NCBI RefSeq assembly: GCF_003732425.1
Contig: NZ_MOBX01000016.1
Span: 620,001-684,000, forward strand
DNA length: 64,000 bases
Reading direction: 5' to 3'
Origin: Pseudomonas fluorescens
GTDB taxonomy: Bacteria; Pseudomonadota; Gammaproteobacteria; Pseudomonadales; Pseudomonadaceae
Positions 25,550-34,291 of this stretch are shown in pieces. The position numbers and the translations under genes are program-made. Each line of letters starts with the position of its first letter. Positions within the stretch are counted from its first letter, which is position 1. The notes under the pieces were generated by a model. It ran no database searches and had not been told where the DNA came from. It saw only the letters and a list, made by a program, of their open reading frames with translations.

Positions 25550-27120
25550 GAGGCGTTATCCGTCACGGGCGCGGCATCGACAGCCTCGGGTGCCAGCGCG
25601 AAAAAGTCCGCCATGCGCTTTTGTACCGGGGCGAACGCGCAGTAATCGTGCATGCGTTCGATGGCGGCCATGGACATCCGCTGATAATCCTGAGGCTGGG
25701 TCTTGGCCATCCGATAGCTGTGTTCGTAGGCGTTTTTCAGCGAGCCCCAGTCCGGGCGATAGCGCAAAGTACGGTAGATGATGCGGGTATCCTGCGGCCA
25801 GATCGTCAGCTCTTCGCTGGACTTGATCACGAATGCCACCGCGTCATCGATGTAGTCTTCCATCGCCGTGTGAGCGGGGGCGATCACCGGTGTGCCGCTG
25901 GACATGAACTCCATGAGCGGCAGGCACAGACCTTCACAGCGCGAGGCGTTCACGTAGAAACTTGCGGCCTGATACAGCCTGGCGTACTGCGTGTCGTCGA
26001 GATAACCGTGCATCACCACCACCCGGCAGGCGAACGGGGTGAGTTGCGCAAGCAATGTCATCAACTCGCTGTAGTAGGAAGCCAGATCGTTCTGCGTAAT
26101 CTTCAACACAAGCGTCGCGTCGGACGTTTCGCGAAACGCCCAACAGAATGCGGTGATCAGTTGATGCCAGTTCTTGCGGCCATCCTTGGGGTTGAAGACA
26201 GTGACATAAACCACACCGTCGACCGTGGTTTCGACCACCGAAGTGGTGTCCGGCAAGTTCAGCGTCACCGGTTCTACTACGGGTAACGGCAGCGGCCCAC
26301 ACACGGCCGGCAGGCGTTGTTCCAGCCAGCCGTGCAGCGTATCCGGCACCAGGTCGCGAACACCTTCCCAATACCAGTTATAGAGAAATTTCACCCGTGG
26401 CACCGGCTCTGCCTGCGCGTGTCCAAGATCCAGCGCCCATAGACGCAGGTAATGCCGGGCAATGACGAAGCGGCGTTTGAGGGTCAGCGGTGGCGGACGT
26501 GCGGCTTCGATTTCGGCCGCCAGCGCGGCTTCCTCTTCCGGCGTGATCGGCGTAGGGATCAGCGCATCGGCGCAGAGGCCGAGGGTACGGGTATCGAAAA
26601 TGCAGCCTTTGATCGCCAGCGACGTGCCGGGTTTGACCGGCAGACTGAGCGTCTGCTGACGAATTGCCGCGAAGTTTTCCCACAGCGGCGTGGGCAAAAC
26701 CAACACCGGGAAGTCTTCGCCCATGGCACGACGGATGGCTCGAGCGGTGTGGCTCGACAGCGTGATAACCCGCCCATGGCGAGCGAGCATCTGCGTCCAG
26801 TCCTGACGCGGGTCGTTGTCCCACTGTTCGTCAGGAATCGAGTCGAACTCCCAGGCCACCACACACACTGTCGGGCATTCGAGGTCGACCGGGGTTTTCT
26901 GCGGCGGAGTGAACGACAGAAACAGGCTGTCTTCGCCGGCGGCGAGCAGTTGTCGATACAGCGGATCGACGTCGGCGGTAGACGACACCACGTGCACATG
27001 CCCAAGACTTTCCAGCACCGGGCGATAAGCTTTGAGCACGAAGTAGTAACTGTATTCCGGACGGCCGAGACTCTGGCCGATGGAACTGTCATTGACGTCC
27101 GAGTAAAGAATGAAATTCAT
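25543..27120 (-). CDS. Glycosyltransferase of the A-band modification operon
   Basis: A 525-residue GT-B glycosyltransferase, first gene of the leftward operon. It shares with its downstream paralogue the N-terminus (SLGRPEYSYYFVLKAYRPVL), the WEFDSIPDE region and the donor-site end SRCEGLCLPLMEFMSSGTPVIAP. It is about 90 residues longer because of an insert near residues 190-290. P. aeruginosa has two comparable glycosyltransferase genes in the same position (PA5455/PA5456). Acceptor and donor are unknown. Confidence 0.83.
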   Translation of the reverse strand: MNFILYSDVNDSSIGQSLGRPEYSYYFVLKAYRPVLESLGHVHVVSSTADVDPLYRQLLAAGEDSLFLSFTPPQKTPVDLECPTVCVVAWEFDSIPDEQWDNDPRQDWTQMLARHGRVITLSSHTARAIRRAMGEDFPVLVLPTPLWENFAAIRQQTLSLPVKPGTSLAIKGCIFDTRTLGLCADALIPTPITPEEEAALAAEIEAARPPPLTLKRRFVIARHYLRLWALDLGHAQAEPVPRVKFLYNWYWEGVRDLVPDTLHGWLEQRLPAVCGPLPLPVVEPVTLNLPDTTSVVETTVDGVVYVTVFNPKDGRKNWHQLITAFCWAFRETSDATLVLKITQNDLASYYSELMTLLAQLTPFACRVVVMHGYLDDTQYARLYQAASFYVNASRCEGLCLPLMEFMSSGTPVIAPAHTAMEDYIDDAVAFVIKSSEELTIWPQDTRIIYRTLRYRPDWGSLKNAYEHSYRMAKTQPQDYQRMSMAAIERMHDYCAFAPVQKRMADFFALAPEAVDAAPVTDNASC

Positions 27121-27547
27121 GGCATCCCACGATGAAGCCGCCGTCCTGGCAACCTCATGTCATGACGACCGGGCGTTGGATCAAGTCGGCATCGCCGCAG
27201 CTTGTCCAGCAACCTCAGACCCGCCTTCGTTTTTGTTTTAGTGGTCAGTTTCACCCCGTTGCGCTACGCCCACGGCAGACCGGAGGAAATAGCGACGAGG
27301 GCCATTCTAAACACATCCATCAAGGATCCGGGAACCGCCGGACGGGAATAAATCGTACTACGCTAACGAGAACTGACCGGTCACGGTTTGGCCGGTTGAA
27401 ATTGCTGCGCAATTGGCACAGATTGGTGACAAACAACTACAACAACTGACTTCGCCTGTCTTTCACCCGGTTTTTCCTTAGGTCTGACAGACCTCTCCTT
27501 AAAGCCTGTAAGAAAGTGGCGCAAGTTCAAGACCAAGGGGTCGCTGT
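27121..27547. promoter_or_regulatory. Divergent intergenic region of the polysaccharide locus
   Basis: A 427-base gene-free stretch between the modification operon (leftward) and rmd (rightward), lower in GC than its surroundings. It holds two perfect inverted repeats: AATTGCTGCGCAATT at 27400-27414 and AGGTCTGACAGACCT at 27480-27494, the latter about 54 bases before the rmd start. Both are candidate regulator sites. No clear sigma-70 boxes or small ORF could be assigned by eye. Confidence 0.5.
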
Positions 27548-28462
27548 TTGAAAAAGCGTCTGTTCGTCACGGGTCTCAGTGGATTCGTGGGACAACATAT
27601 TCAGTCGCGTCTGGCATTGCCGGATTCGTCGTGGGAGCTGCTGCCTGCCCCGTCCACCTACGACCTTACCGATCCGCACAGTCTCACAGACCTCTGGCCG
27701 CAACTGCCTGATGCAGTCATTCATCTGGCCGGGCAGACATTCGTCCCCGAAGCCTTCCGCGATCCGGCACGCACCCTCGAAATCAATCTGCTTGGCACGC
27801 TCAATCTGTTGCAAGCTCTCAAGGCGCGCGGTTTCGCCGGCACGTTCCTGTATGTCAGTTCCGGTGACATCTACGGCCAGGTGAGCGAAAGCAACCTGCC
27901 CATCACTGAGCAGCAACTACCCTGCCCGCGCAACCCCTACGCGGTGAGCAAGCTCTCGGCCGAGTTTCTCAGCCTGCAATGGGGCCTGAGCGAAGGCTGG
28001 CCGGTGCTGGTGGCGCGTCCGTTCAACCACATCGGCAGCGGCCAGAAAGAAAGCTTTGTCATCGCCAGTGCCGCGCGCCAGATCAACCGCATCAAACAGG
28101 GCCTGCAAGCAGCGCAACTGGAAGTTGGCGATATCGACGTGACGCGAGATTTTCTCGATGTCGGCGATGTGATTTCGGCCTATTTCGCGCTGTTGGAAAA
28201 AGGCACACCAGGCCAGGTCTACAACATCTGCTCGGGCCGTGAGCAAAGCATCCGCAGTCTCATCGAGCAGCTCGGCGATCTGGCCGAAGTCGAGATGCAA
28301 CTGGTTCAGGACCCCGCGCGCATGCGTCGCGCCGATCAGCGTCGCGTTTGCGGCAGCCATGCCAGGCTGACCCAGACCACAGGATGGACGCCTGCAATCA
28401 CCACACAACAATCCCTGCGGGCGATCCTGTCCGACTGGGAGAAGCGAGTAGAACAAGAATGA
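27548..28462 (+). CDS. rmd: GDP-4-dehydro-6-deoxy-D-mannose reductase
   Basis: A 304-residue short-chain dehydrogenase that reduces GDP-4-keto-6-deoxymannose to GDP-D-rhamnose, the donor for A-band polysaccharide. The nucleotide-binding TGLSGFVGQHI starts near residue 8 and the catalytic pair YAVSK lies near 135. The start is TTG at 27548 with AAGGGG upstream; no better start fits the N-terminus. It overlaps gmd by 4 bases (ATGA). The gene order rmd-gmd-wbpW-wzm-wzt-wbpX-wbpY-wbpZ is that of P. aeruginosa. Confidence 0.9.
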   Translation: MKKRLFVTGLSGFVGQHIQSRLALPDSSWELLPAPSTYDLTDPHSLTDLWPQLPDAVIHLAGQTFVPEAFRDPARTLEINLLGTLNLLQALKARGFAGTFLYVSSGDIYGQVSESNLPITEQQLPCPRNPYAVSKLSAEFLSLQWGLSEGWPVLVARPFNHIGSGQKESFVIASAARQINRIKQGLQAAQLEVGDIDVTRDFLDVGDVISAYFALLEKGTPGQVYNICSGREQSIRSLIEQLGDLAEVEMQLVQDPARMRRADQRRVCGSHARLTQTTGWTPAITTQQSLRAILSDWEKRVEQE

Positions 28463-29430
28463 CTAAAAGTGCACTGATCACAGGGATCACCGGCCAGGAC
28501 GGCGCGTATCTGGCCAAATTGTTGCTCGACAAGGGCTACAAGGTTCACGGCCTCGTCGCACGACGCAGCAGCGACTCGCGCTGGCGTTTGCGCGAGATGG
28601 GCGTCGAAGCCGACATCGTCTATCTGGACGGTGACATGGCCGATGCCTGTTCGGTACAGCGTGCAGTCATCAAGTCGGCGCCAGACGAGGTCTATAACCT
28701 CGCCGCGCAAAGTTTCGTCGCCGCTTCGTGGGATCAACCCGTGACCACCGGCATCGTCGACGGTCTGGGCGTTACCCACCTGCTCGAAGCGATCCGCCAG
28801 TTCAGCCCGCACACTCGGTTCTATCAGGCATCGACCAGCGAAATGTTCGGTCTGATCCAGGCCGAGCAGCAGGATGAGAACACGCCGTTCTATCCGCGCA
28901 GCCCTTACGGCGTAGCCAAACTCTACGGCCACTGGATCACCGTCAACTACCGCGAAAGTTTCAACCTGCACGCCAGCAGCGGCATCCTCTTCAACCACGA
29001 ATCACCGCTGCGCGGCATCGAGTTCGTCACCCGCAAGGTCACCGACGCTGCCGCACGCATCAAGCAGGGCAAACAGCAGGAGCTGGCCCTGGGCAATATC
29101 GATGCGAAACGCGACTGGGGGTTTGCCGGCGATTACGTCGAAGCCATGTGGCTGATGCTGCAACAAGACAAGCCTGACGATTTTGTGGTCGCCACCGGCG
29201 TCACCACCACCGTACGGGAAATGTGCCGCATCGCCTTCGATCACGTCGGCCTCAACTACCGCGATTACGTGAAGATCGACCCGGCGTTCTTCCGCCCGGC
29301 CGAAGTCGAAGTGCTGCTCGGCAATCCGGCCAAGGCTCAGCGCGTGCTGGGCTGGAAGCCGAAAACCGACCTGGATACCTTGATCCGCATGATGATGGAT
29401 GCGGACATGAAACGCGTCGCCAAGGAGTAG
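28459..29430 (+). CDS. gmd: GDP-mannose 4,6-dehydratase
   Basis: A 323-residue NADP-dependent dehydratase that converts GDP-mannose to GDP-4-keto-6-deoxymannose, the substrate of Rmd. It has TGITGQDGAYLAKLL at residues 8-22, the catalytic YGVAK motif near 150, and NHESPLRG, typical of the family. The ATG at 28459 overlaps the rmd stop; the longer frame to 28348 lies inside rmd and is rejected. The family is usually 320-370 residues, so this is complete. Confidence 0.92.
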   Translation: MTKSALITGITGQDGAYLAKLLLDKGYKVHGLVARRSSDSRWRLREMGVEADIVYLDGDMADACSVQRAVIKSAPDEVYNLAAQSFVAASWDQPVTTGIVDGLGVTHLLEAIRQFSPHTRFYQASTSEMFGLIQAEQQDENTPFYPRSPYGVAKLYGHWITVNYRESFNLHASSGILFNHESPLRGIEFVTRKVTDAAARIKQGKQQELALGNIDAKRDWGFAGDYVEAMWLMLQQDKPDDFVVATGVTTTVREMCRIAFDHVGLNYRDYVKIDPAFFRPAEVEVLLGNPAKAQRVLGWKPKTDLDTLIRMMMDADMKRVAKE

Positions 29431-29433
29431 GCC

Positions 29434-30876
29434 ATGCTGATTCCCGTGATCCTGTCCGGCGGTGCCGGCACCCGTTTGTGGCCGGTATCTCGCGAGGGCC
29501 ATCCGAAACCGTTCATGAATCTGCCCGACGGCCAGTCGCTGCTGGGCAAGACCTACCAGCGTGCGGCAGCGTTGCTCGACGGTTGGGGCGACATCGTCAC
29601 GGTGACCAACCGCGAGTACTACTTCCAGAGCAAGGATCACTATTGCGCCGCCCACGTGTCGCGCCATCGCGGGCACTTTCTGCTGGAGCCGACCGGGCGC
29701 AACACGGCGCCGGCCATTGCGGCTGCCGCGTTGTCGCTGCAAGCGCTGCACGGTGACGACGCGATCATGGTGGTGATGCCCGCCGACCATTTGATCGTCA
29801 ATCAGGACGCGCTGAAAACCGCGGTCGAGCACGCGGTCAATCTGGCCAAAGACGGCTATCTGGTGACCTTCGGCGTGATCCCGACCGCGCCGGAAACCGG
29901 CTTCGGTTACATCGAAACCGGCGCGCCGCTGGATGCCAGAGGCGCGGCGAAAGTGCAGCGTTTCGTCGAGAAACCCGACCTGCAAACCGCGACCCATTAT
30001 CTGGAAAGCGGCAACTTCCTGTGGAATTCAGGCATGTTCTGCTTCACCACCGCCACGGTGATTGCCGAGCTGCAATTGCATGCGCCTGAACTGCTGGAGC
30101 AGACCCGCGCCTGCATGGCCGCCAGCGCGCCGATCGAAACCGTCGGTTGCCTGCAGCAGGAACTGGAGCCGGCGCTGTTCGCGCAAATCACCGACATTTC
30201 CATCGATTACGCATTGATGGAGCGCTCGGAAAAAGTCGTGGTCGTGCCCGCCGGTTTCGACTGGAGCGACATCGGTTCCTGGGGCGCCGTCGCGGCACTG
30301 GTGCCGGCCGACGCCGACAACAACCGCGCCAGCGGCGAAGCGATTTTCATCGACAGCCACAACAACTTCGTCCAGAGCGACGGCCGGCTGGTAGCGGCGG
30401 TGGGTGTGGATAACCTGATCGTGGTCGACACCGCCGACGCCGTACTGGTGGCCCACGCCGACCGTGCGCAAGACGTCCGCCGCGTGGCCAAGCAACTCAA
30501 GGAAAAAGCCCACGAAGCCTATCGTCTGCATCGCACCGTCAGCCGTCCGTGGGGCACCTACACCGTGCTCGAAGAAGGCCCGCGCTTCAAGATCAAACGC
30601 ATCGTGGTCAAGCCTGGCGGCAAGCTCTCGCTGCAAATGCACCATCACCGCAACGAACACTGGGTGGTGGTCGAAGGCATGGCCAAAGTCACCAACAATG
30701 GCTCCGGCACCACGCTGGTGGCCAAGAATGAATCGACTTTCATCGCCGCCGGCCACAAGCATCGCCTGGAAAACCCCGGCGTGATCGATCTGGTGATCAT
30801 CGAAGTGCAAAGCGGCGAATACCTGGGAGAGGACGATATCGTCCGCTTCGAAGACCAATACGGCAGGACGGTTTAG
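29434..30876 (+). CDS. wbpW: Mannose-1-phosphate guanylyltransferase / mannose-6-phosphate isomerase
   Basis: A 480-residue bifunctional type II enzyme supplying GDP-mannose. The N-terminal pyrophosphorylase domain has GGAGTRLWPVSREGHPKPF (residues 9-27) and FVEKPD. The C-terminal cupin isomerase domain has KPGGKLSLQMHHHRNEHW (about 392-409) with metal-binding His residues. It follows gmd by 3 bases. The homologue AlgA serves alginate; the location in the rmd-gmd operon makes WbpW the better name. Confidence 0.9.
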   Translation: MLIPVILSGGAGTRLWPVSREGHPKPFMNLPDGQSLLGKTYQRAAALLDGWGDIVTVTNREYYFQSKDHYCAAHVSRHRGHFLLEPTGRNTAPAIAAAALSLQALHGDDAIMVVMPADHLIVNQDALKTAVEHAVNLAKDGYLVTFGVIPTAPETGFGYIETGAPLDARGAAKVQRFVEKPDLQTATHYLESGNFLWNSGMFCFTTATVIAELQLHAPELLEQTRACMAASAPIETVGCLQQELEPALFAQITDISIDYALMERSEKVVVVPAGFDWSDIGSWGAVAALVPADADNNRASGEAIFIDSHNNFVQSDGRLVAAVGVDNLIVVDTADAVLVAHADRAQDVRRVAKQLKEKAHEAYRLHRTVSRPWGTYTVLEEGPRFKIKRIVVKPGGKLSLQMHHHRNEHWVVVEGMAKVTNNGSGTTLVAKNESTFIAAGHKHRLENPGVIDLVIIEVQSGEYLGEDDIVRFEDQYGRTV

Positions 30877-31674
30877 ATGCTGCTTTCCCTGTTCCGCTCG
30901 CTGCATGGCTACCGGGGTTTCATCCTCGGCAGCGTGCAGCGAGAGTTTCAAGCGCGGTACCGCAATTCGTTGTTCGGCGCCCTGTGGCCGATTTTCAATC
31001 CGCTGTCGATGATCGTCGTTTACACCGTGATCTTTTCCCACATCATGCGCGCGCGTTTACCCGGCGTGGATGACAGCATGGCCTACAGCGTCTACCTCTG
31101 CGCCGGGCTGCTGGCATGGGGACTGTTCTCTGAAATCACCTTGCGCAGCCAGAACATGTTTCTGGAAAACGCCAACCTGCTGAAGAAAATCAGCTTCCCG
31201 CGCATCTGCCTGCCTGTGATTGTGCTGTGCAACGCCGGGATCAACTTCGCGATCATCATCAGCCTGTTCCTGGGCTTTCTGCTGATTACTGGACGCTGGC
31301 CAGGCATGGCGTTGCTGGCGCTGATTCCATTGATCGCCCTGCAAATGATGTTCTGCGCCGGACTGGGCATGGTCCTCGGCGTGTTGAACGTGTTCTTCCG
31401 CGATGTCGGCCAGCTCTTCGGCATCTGCCTGCAATTCTGGTTCTGGCTGACGCCGATCGTGTACCCGATCACGATCCTGCCGGAATGGGTGCAGCGCCTG
31501 CTGCAACTCAACCCGCTGACCAATCTGTTCAGCAGTTATCAGAACCTGTTTCTCTATGGTCAGTGGCCGGTCTGGAGCTCGCTGCTGCCGATCTTCGTCA
31601 CGGGCGTGCTGTTTTGTCTGATCGGTCTGCGGCTGTTTCGCCAGCGCGTCGGCGAAATGGTGGATGAACTCTGA
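30877..31674 (+). CDS. wzm: Polysaccharide ABC exporter, permease
   Basis: A 265-residue inner-membrane permease of the ABC-2 type with about six membrane segments. It starts immediately after the wbpW stop and overlaps wzt (TGATG). With Wzt it exports the undecaprenyl-linked D-rhamnan to the periplasmic face before ligation to lipid A-core. The sequence near residue 23 (REFQARYRNSLFGALWPIF) is typical of Wzm/TagG exporters. Confidence 0.92.
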   Translation: MLLSLFRSLHGYRGFILGSVQREFQARYRNSLFGALWPIFNPLSMIVVYTVIFSHIMRARLPGVDDSMAYSVYLCAGLLAWGLFSEITLRSQNMFLENANLLKKISFPRICLPVIVLCNAGINFAIIISLFLGFLLITGRWPGMALLALIPLIALQMMFCAGLGMVLGVLNVFFRDVGQLFGICLQFWFWLTPIVYPITILPEWVQRLLQLNPLTNLFSSYQNLFLYGQWPVWSSLLPIFVTGVLFCLIGLRLFRQRVGEMVDEL

Positions 31675-32927
31675 TGGGGCATATTCGCGTCACCGGCCTG
31701 AGCAAGGCCTATAAACAATACCCCAACCGCTGGAGCCGCCTGGCCGAGTGGCTGATCCCGTTTTCGCCGATCCGGCACCGCCAGCACTGGGTGCTGCAAG
31801 ACGTCGAATTCGAAATCGCCCCCGGTGAAGCCGTGGGCATCGTCGGCGCCAACGGGGCCGGCAAAAGCACCTTGCTGAAGATGATCACCGGCACTACCCA
31901 ACCCACCAGCGGCAAGATCGAATTGCACGGTCGCGTGGCCGCACTGCTGGAACTGGGCATGGGTTTCCACCCGGACTTCACCGGTCGTCAGAACGCAATC
32001 ATGGCCGGCCAGTTGCTGGGCATGCAGCTCGAAGAAATCGAGGCGCTGATACCCGACATCGAGCTCTTCGCCGAGATCGGCGACGCCATCGACCACCCGG
32101 TACGCACCTATTCCAGCGGCATGCAGATGCGCCTGGCGTTCAGCGTGGCCACGGCTCGGCGCCCGGACATCCTTATTGTCGATGAAGCGCTGTCGGTGGG
32201 CGATGCCTACTTCCAGCACAAGAGCTTCGAACGTATCCGCAGCTTCCGCAAATCCGGCACTACGTTGCTGATCGTCTCCCACGACCGCTCGGCCATTCAG
32301 TCAATCTGCGACTCGGCGATCCTGCTCAAGGATGGCCGCATGGCCATGTACGGCAAACCCGAACCGGTGCTGGATTACTACAACGCGCTGATGGCCGAGC
32401 GCGAAGGCCAGATCGTGCGTCAGGAAATGCTCGCCGGGGGCGAGGTGCAAACGGTATCAGGCACTGGCGAAGCAGCCATTCTCGGCGTGCGTCTGCTCGA
32501 TGAAAACGATCGCAGCATCGACGCCGCCGAAGTCGGCCAGCCAGTGGTACTCGAAGTCAAAGTCGAAGTGCGCAAGGACATCGAACGACTGGTGCTGGGC
32601 TTTATCCTCAAGGATCGTCTGGGCCAGATGATGTACGGCATCAACACCCATCGTCTGGACAAGGCGCTGACCGACCTGCACGCCGGCGAGCGCTTCACCT
32701 ATCGCTTTGCCTTCGTCATGGGATTGGGCAAAGGCAATTATTCCGTGTCACTGAGCCTGTCGCGCTTGGACTCTCACCTCGATCGCAATTTCGAATGGCG
32801 TGACTACGGGCTGGTGTTCCACGTGATCAATAATCGTCAGGAAGATTTTGTCGGTTGTTCATGGCTTGGCGCCAGGACCACCATCACGCGCGACACCGAA
32901 GTGCGGCCTGTCGAGCGCTTGCCATGA
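31674..32927 (+). CDS. wzt: Polysaccharide ABC exporter, ATPase with C-terminal sugar-binding domain
   Basis: A 417-residue ATPase. Walker A (GANGAGKST) is near residue 60, the signature YSSGMQMRLAF near 145, and Walker B (ILIVDEAL) near 168. Residues from about 265 form a beta-rich domain of the Wzt C-terminal type (GVRLLDENDRSIDAAEVGQP). In systems such as E. coli O9a this domain recognises the modified end of the finished chain. That fits the methyltransferase and acyltransferase in the divergent operon. Overlaps wzm by 1 base and wbpX by 4. Confidence 0.92.
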   Translation: MGHIRVTGLSKAYKQYPNRWSRLAEWLIPFSPIRHRQHWVLQDVEFEIAPGEAVGIVGANGAGKSTLLKMITGTTQPTSGKIELHGRVAALLELGMGFHPDFTGRQNAIMAGQLLGMQLEEIEALIPDIELFAEIGDAIDHPVRTYSSGMQMRLAFSVATARRPDILIVDEALSVGDAYFQHKSFERIRSFRKSGTTLLIVSHDRSAIQSICDSAILLKDGRMAMYGKPEPVLDYYNALMAEREGQIVRQEMLAGGEVQTVSGTGEAAILGVRLLDENDRSIDAAEVGQPVVLEVKVEVRKDIERLVLGFILKDRLGQMMYGINTHRLDKALTDLHAGERFTYRFAFVMGLGKGNYSVSLSLSRLDSHLDRNFEWRDYGLVFHVINNRQEDFVGCSWLGARTTITRDTEVRPVERLP

Positions 32928-34291
32928 CCCGACTGCTCGTCGAATGCACCCACGTGTTCAAACACCCGACTGTCAACTCGGGGATTCAGCGCGTAGTGCG
33001 CAACGTCATCAAGCAACTGCCCGCGCATGCCGAAGGTGTCGAGTGCATGCCGGTGGTAGTACTCAACGGCGAACTTTACCGCGTACTGCAACTGGCGCCG
33101 CTCGATACACCGTTTTTCAACACACTGGACACTCTTGGTGGACGACTTGAACGTCTCGCCCATCGCTTCTGGCAATGGCATCAGCGGCGCGATGCACAGT
33201 GCACTTCGAAACTGGCGCGACGGATTTTGTATGTCGGCTATCGGCTGAGCCTCTTCGGCGCGTTCGGCCTGCCGATCCGCCTGATTCGACGGATCAACCG
33301 CAGGCAATTGCTCAAACGCTGTTCACCCCTGCAGCATCAGCCGGGCGATCAATTGGTGCTGCTGGACTCATCCTGGCACTCGGATTTTTTTGCCCACGTC
33401 GAGCGACTGAAACGCGACGGCGTCGGCATGATTGCGGTGATCTACGACCTGATCCCGCTGACTCACCCACAGTTTTACGACACGCGTCTGGTCGAGGTTT
33501 TCAACGAATGGTTCGACTGGATCACTCGCACGGCCGATGGCTACATGGCGATTTCTGCCACGGTGCGCGATCAGGTGCGGGAAGAATTGCAGCGCAGAAT
33601 CGGTGGCGAACAGGCCGATCAGCGCTGGTTCGATTTCTTTCACCTGGGTTCCGAACTGGATCTGCATACCGACCAGGCCAGTGTCGATCCGCGCCTGAAG
33701 CAATTGTTCACGACCACCGATCCGGTCTACCTCATGGTCAGCACCATCGAGCCACGCAAGAACCACGCGTACCTGCTTGATGCCTTCGAGCGTGCCTGGG
33801 CCACTGGCTCAACGGCCCGGCTGTGCATCGCCGGGCGGGTCGGCTGGAAATGCGATGCCCTCCTCGCCCGAGTGCACCATCATCCTGAGCTGAACCAGCG
33901 TCTGTTCATGTTCAACGACCTCAGTGATACCAGCCTTGAACACGCTTACGCCCACGCCAGTGCGCTGGTGTTTCCCTCGTTCGTCGAAGGCTTTGGCTTG
34001 CCCCTGGTGGAAGCCATGCAGCGTGGCTTGCCAGCGATGGGCAGCGATATCGCGGTGTTCCGCGAAATCGGCGGCGAGTTCATGGCGTACTTTGATCTGC
34101 AGGATCCGCAAAGCCTTGCCGACCTGATCAACCAATGCCAGCGCAGCGGCCAGTTCCCGGCCGTTCGCGATGTCACGGACTGGCGATGGATTGGCTGGCG
34201 TGAAGCCAGTCTGCAATTGGCCGAACGCAGTGTGCGTAACGTCCTGGAAGCGCCGGCGGCGCCAGCGAGGCAGCATGCGCATAGCGCTTAA
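32924..34291 (+). CDS. wbpX: A-band polysaccharide glycosyltransferase WbpX
   Basis: A 455-residue GT-B (GT4) glycosyltransferase, proposed in P. aeruginosa to transfer D-rhamnose in common polysaccharide assembly. The donor-binding region reads VSTIEPRKNHAYLLDAFERAW followed by FPSFVEGFGLPLVEAMQRG. The ATG at 32924 overlaps the wzt stop (ATGA); an open frame to 32855 lies inside wzt. It overlaps wbpY by 17 bases. Its number and order among the three transferases match P. aeruginosa. Confidence 0.85.
   Translation: MTRLLVECTHVFKHPTVNSGIQRVVRNVIKQLPAHAEGVECMPVVVLNGELYRVLQLAPLDTPFFNTLDTLGGRLERLAHRFWQWHQRRDAQCTSKLARRILYVGYRLSLFGAFGLPIRLIRRINRRQLLKRCSPLQHQPGDQLVLLDSSWHSDFFAHVERLKRDGVGMIAVIYDLIPLTHPQFYDTRLVEVFNEWFDWITRTADGYMAISATVRDQVREELQRRIGGEQADQRWFDFFHLGSELDLHTDQASVDPRLKQLFTTTDPVYLMVSTIEPRKNHAYLLDAFERAWATGSTARLCIAGRVGWKCDALLARVHHHPELNQRLFMFNDLSDTSLEHAYAHASALVFPSFVEGFGLPLVEAMQRGLPAMGSDIAVFREIGGEFMAYFDLQDPQSLADLINQCQRSGQFPAVRDVTDWRWIGWREASLQLAERSVRNVLEAPAAPARQHAHSA

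Noticed and set aside
32815..32830. TGTTCCACGTGATCAA as a second parS
   Set aside because: Only the left half matches; the right arm (GGAAC) is missing, and it lies in wzt coding sequence (VFHVIN).
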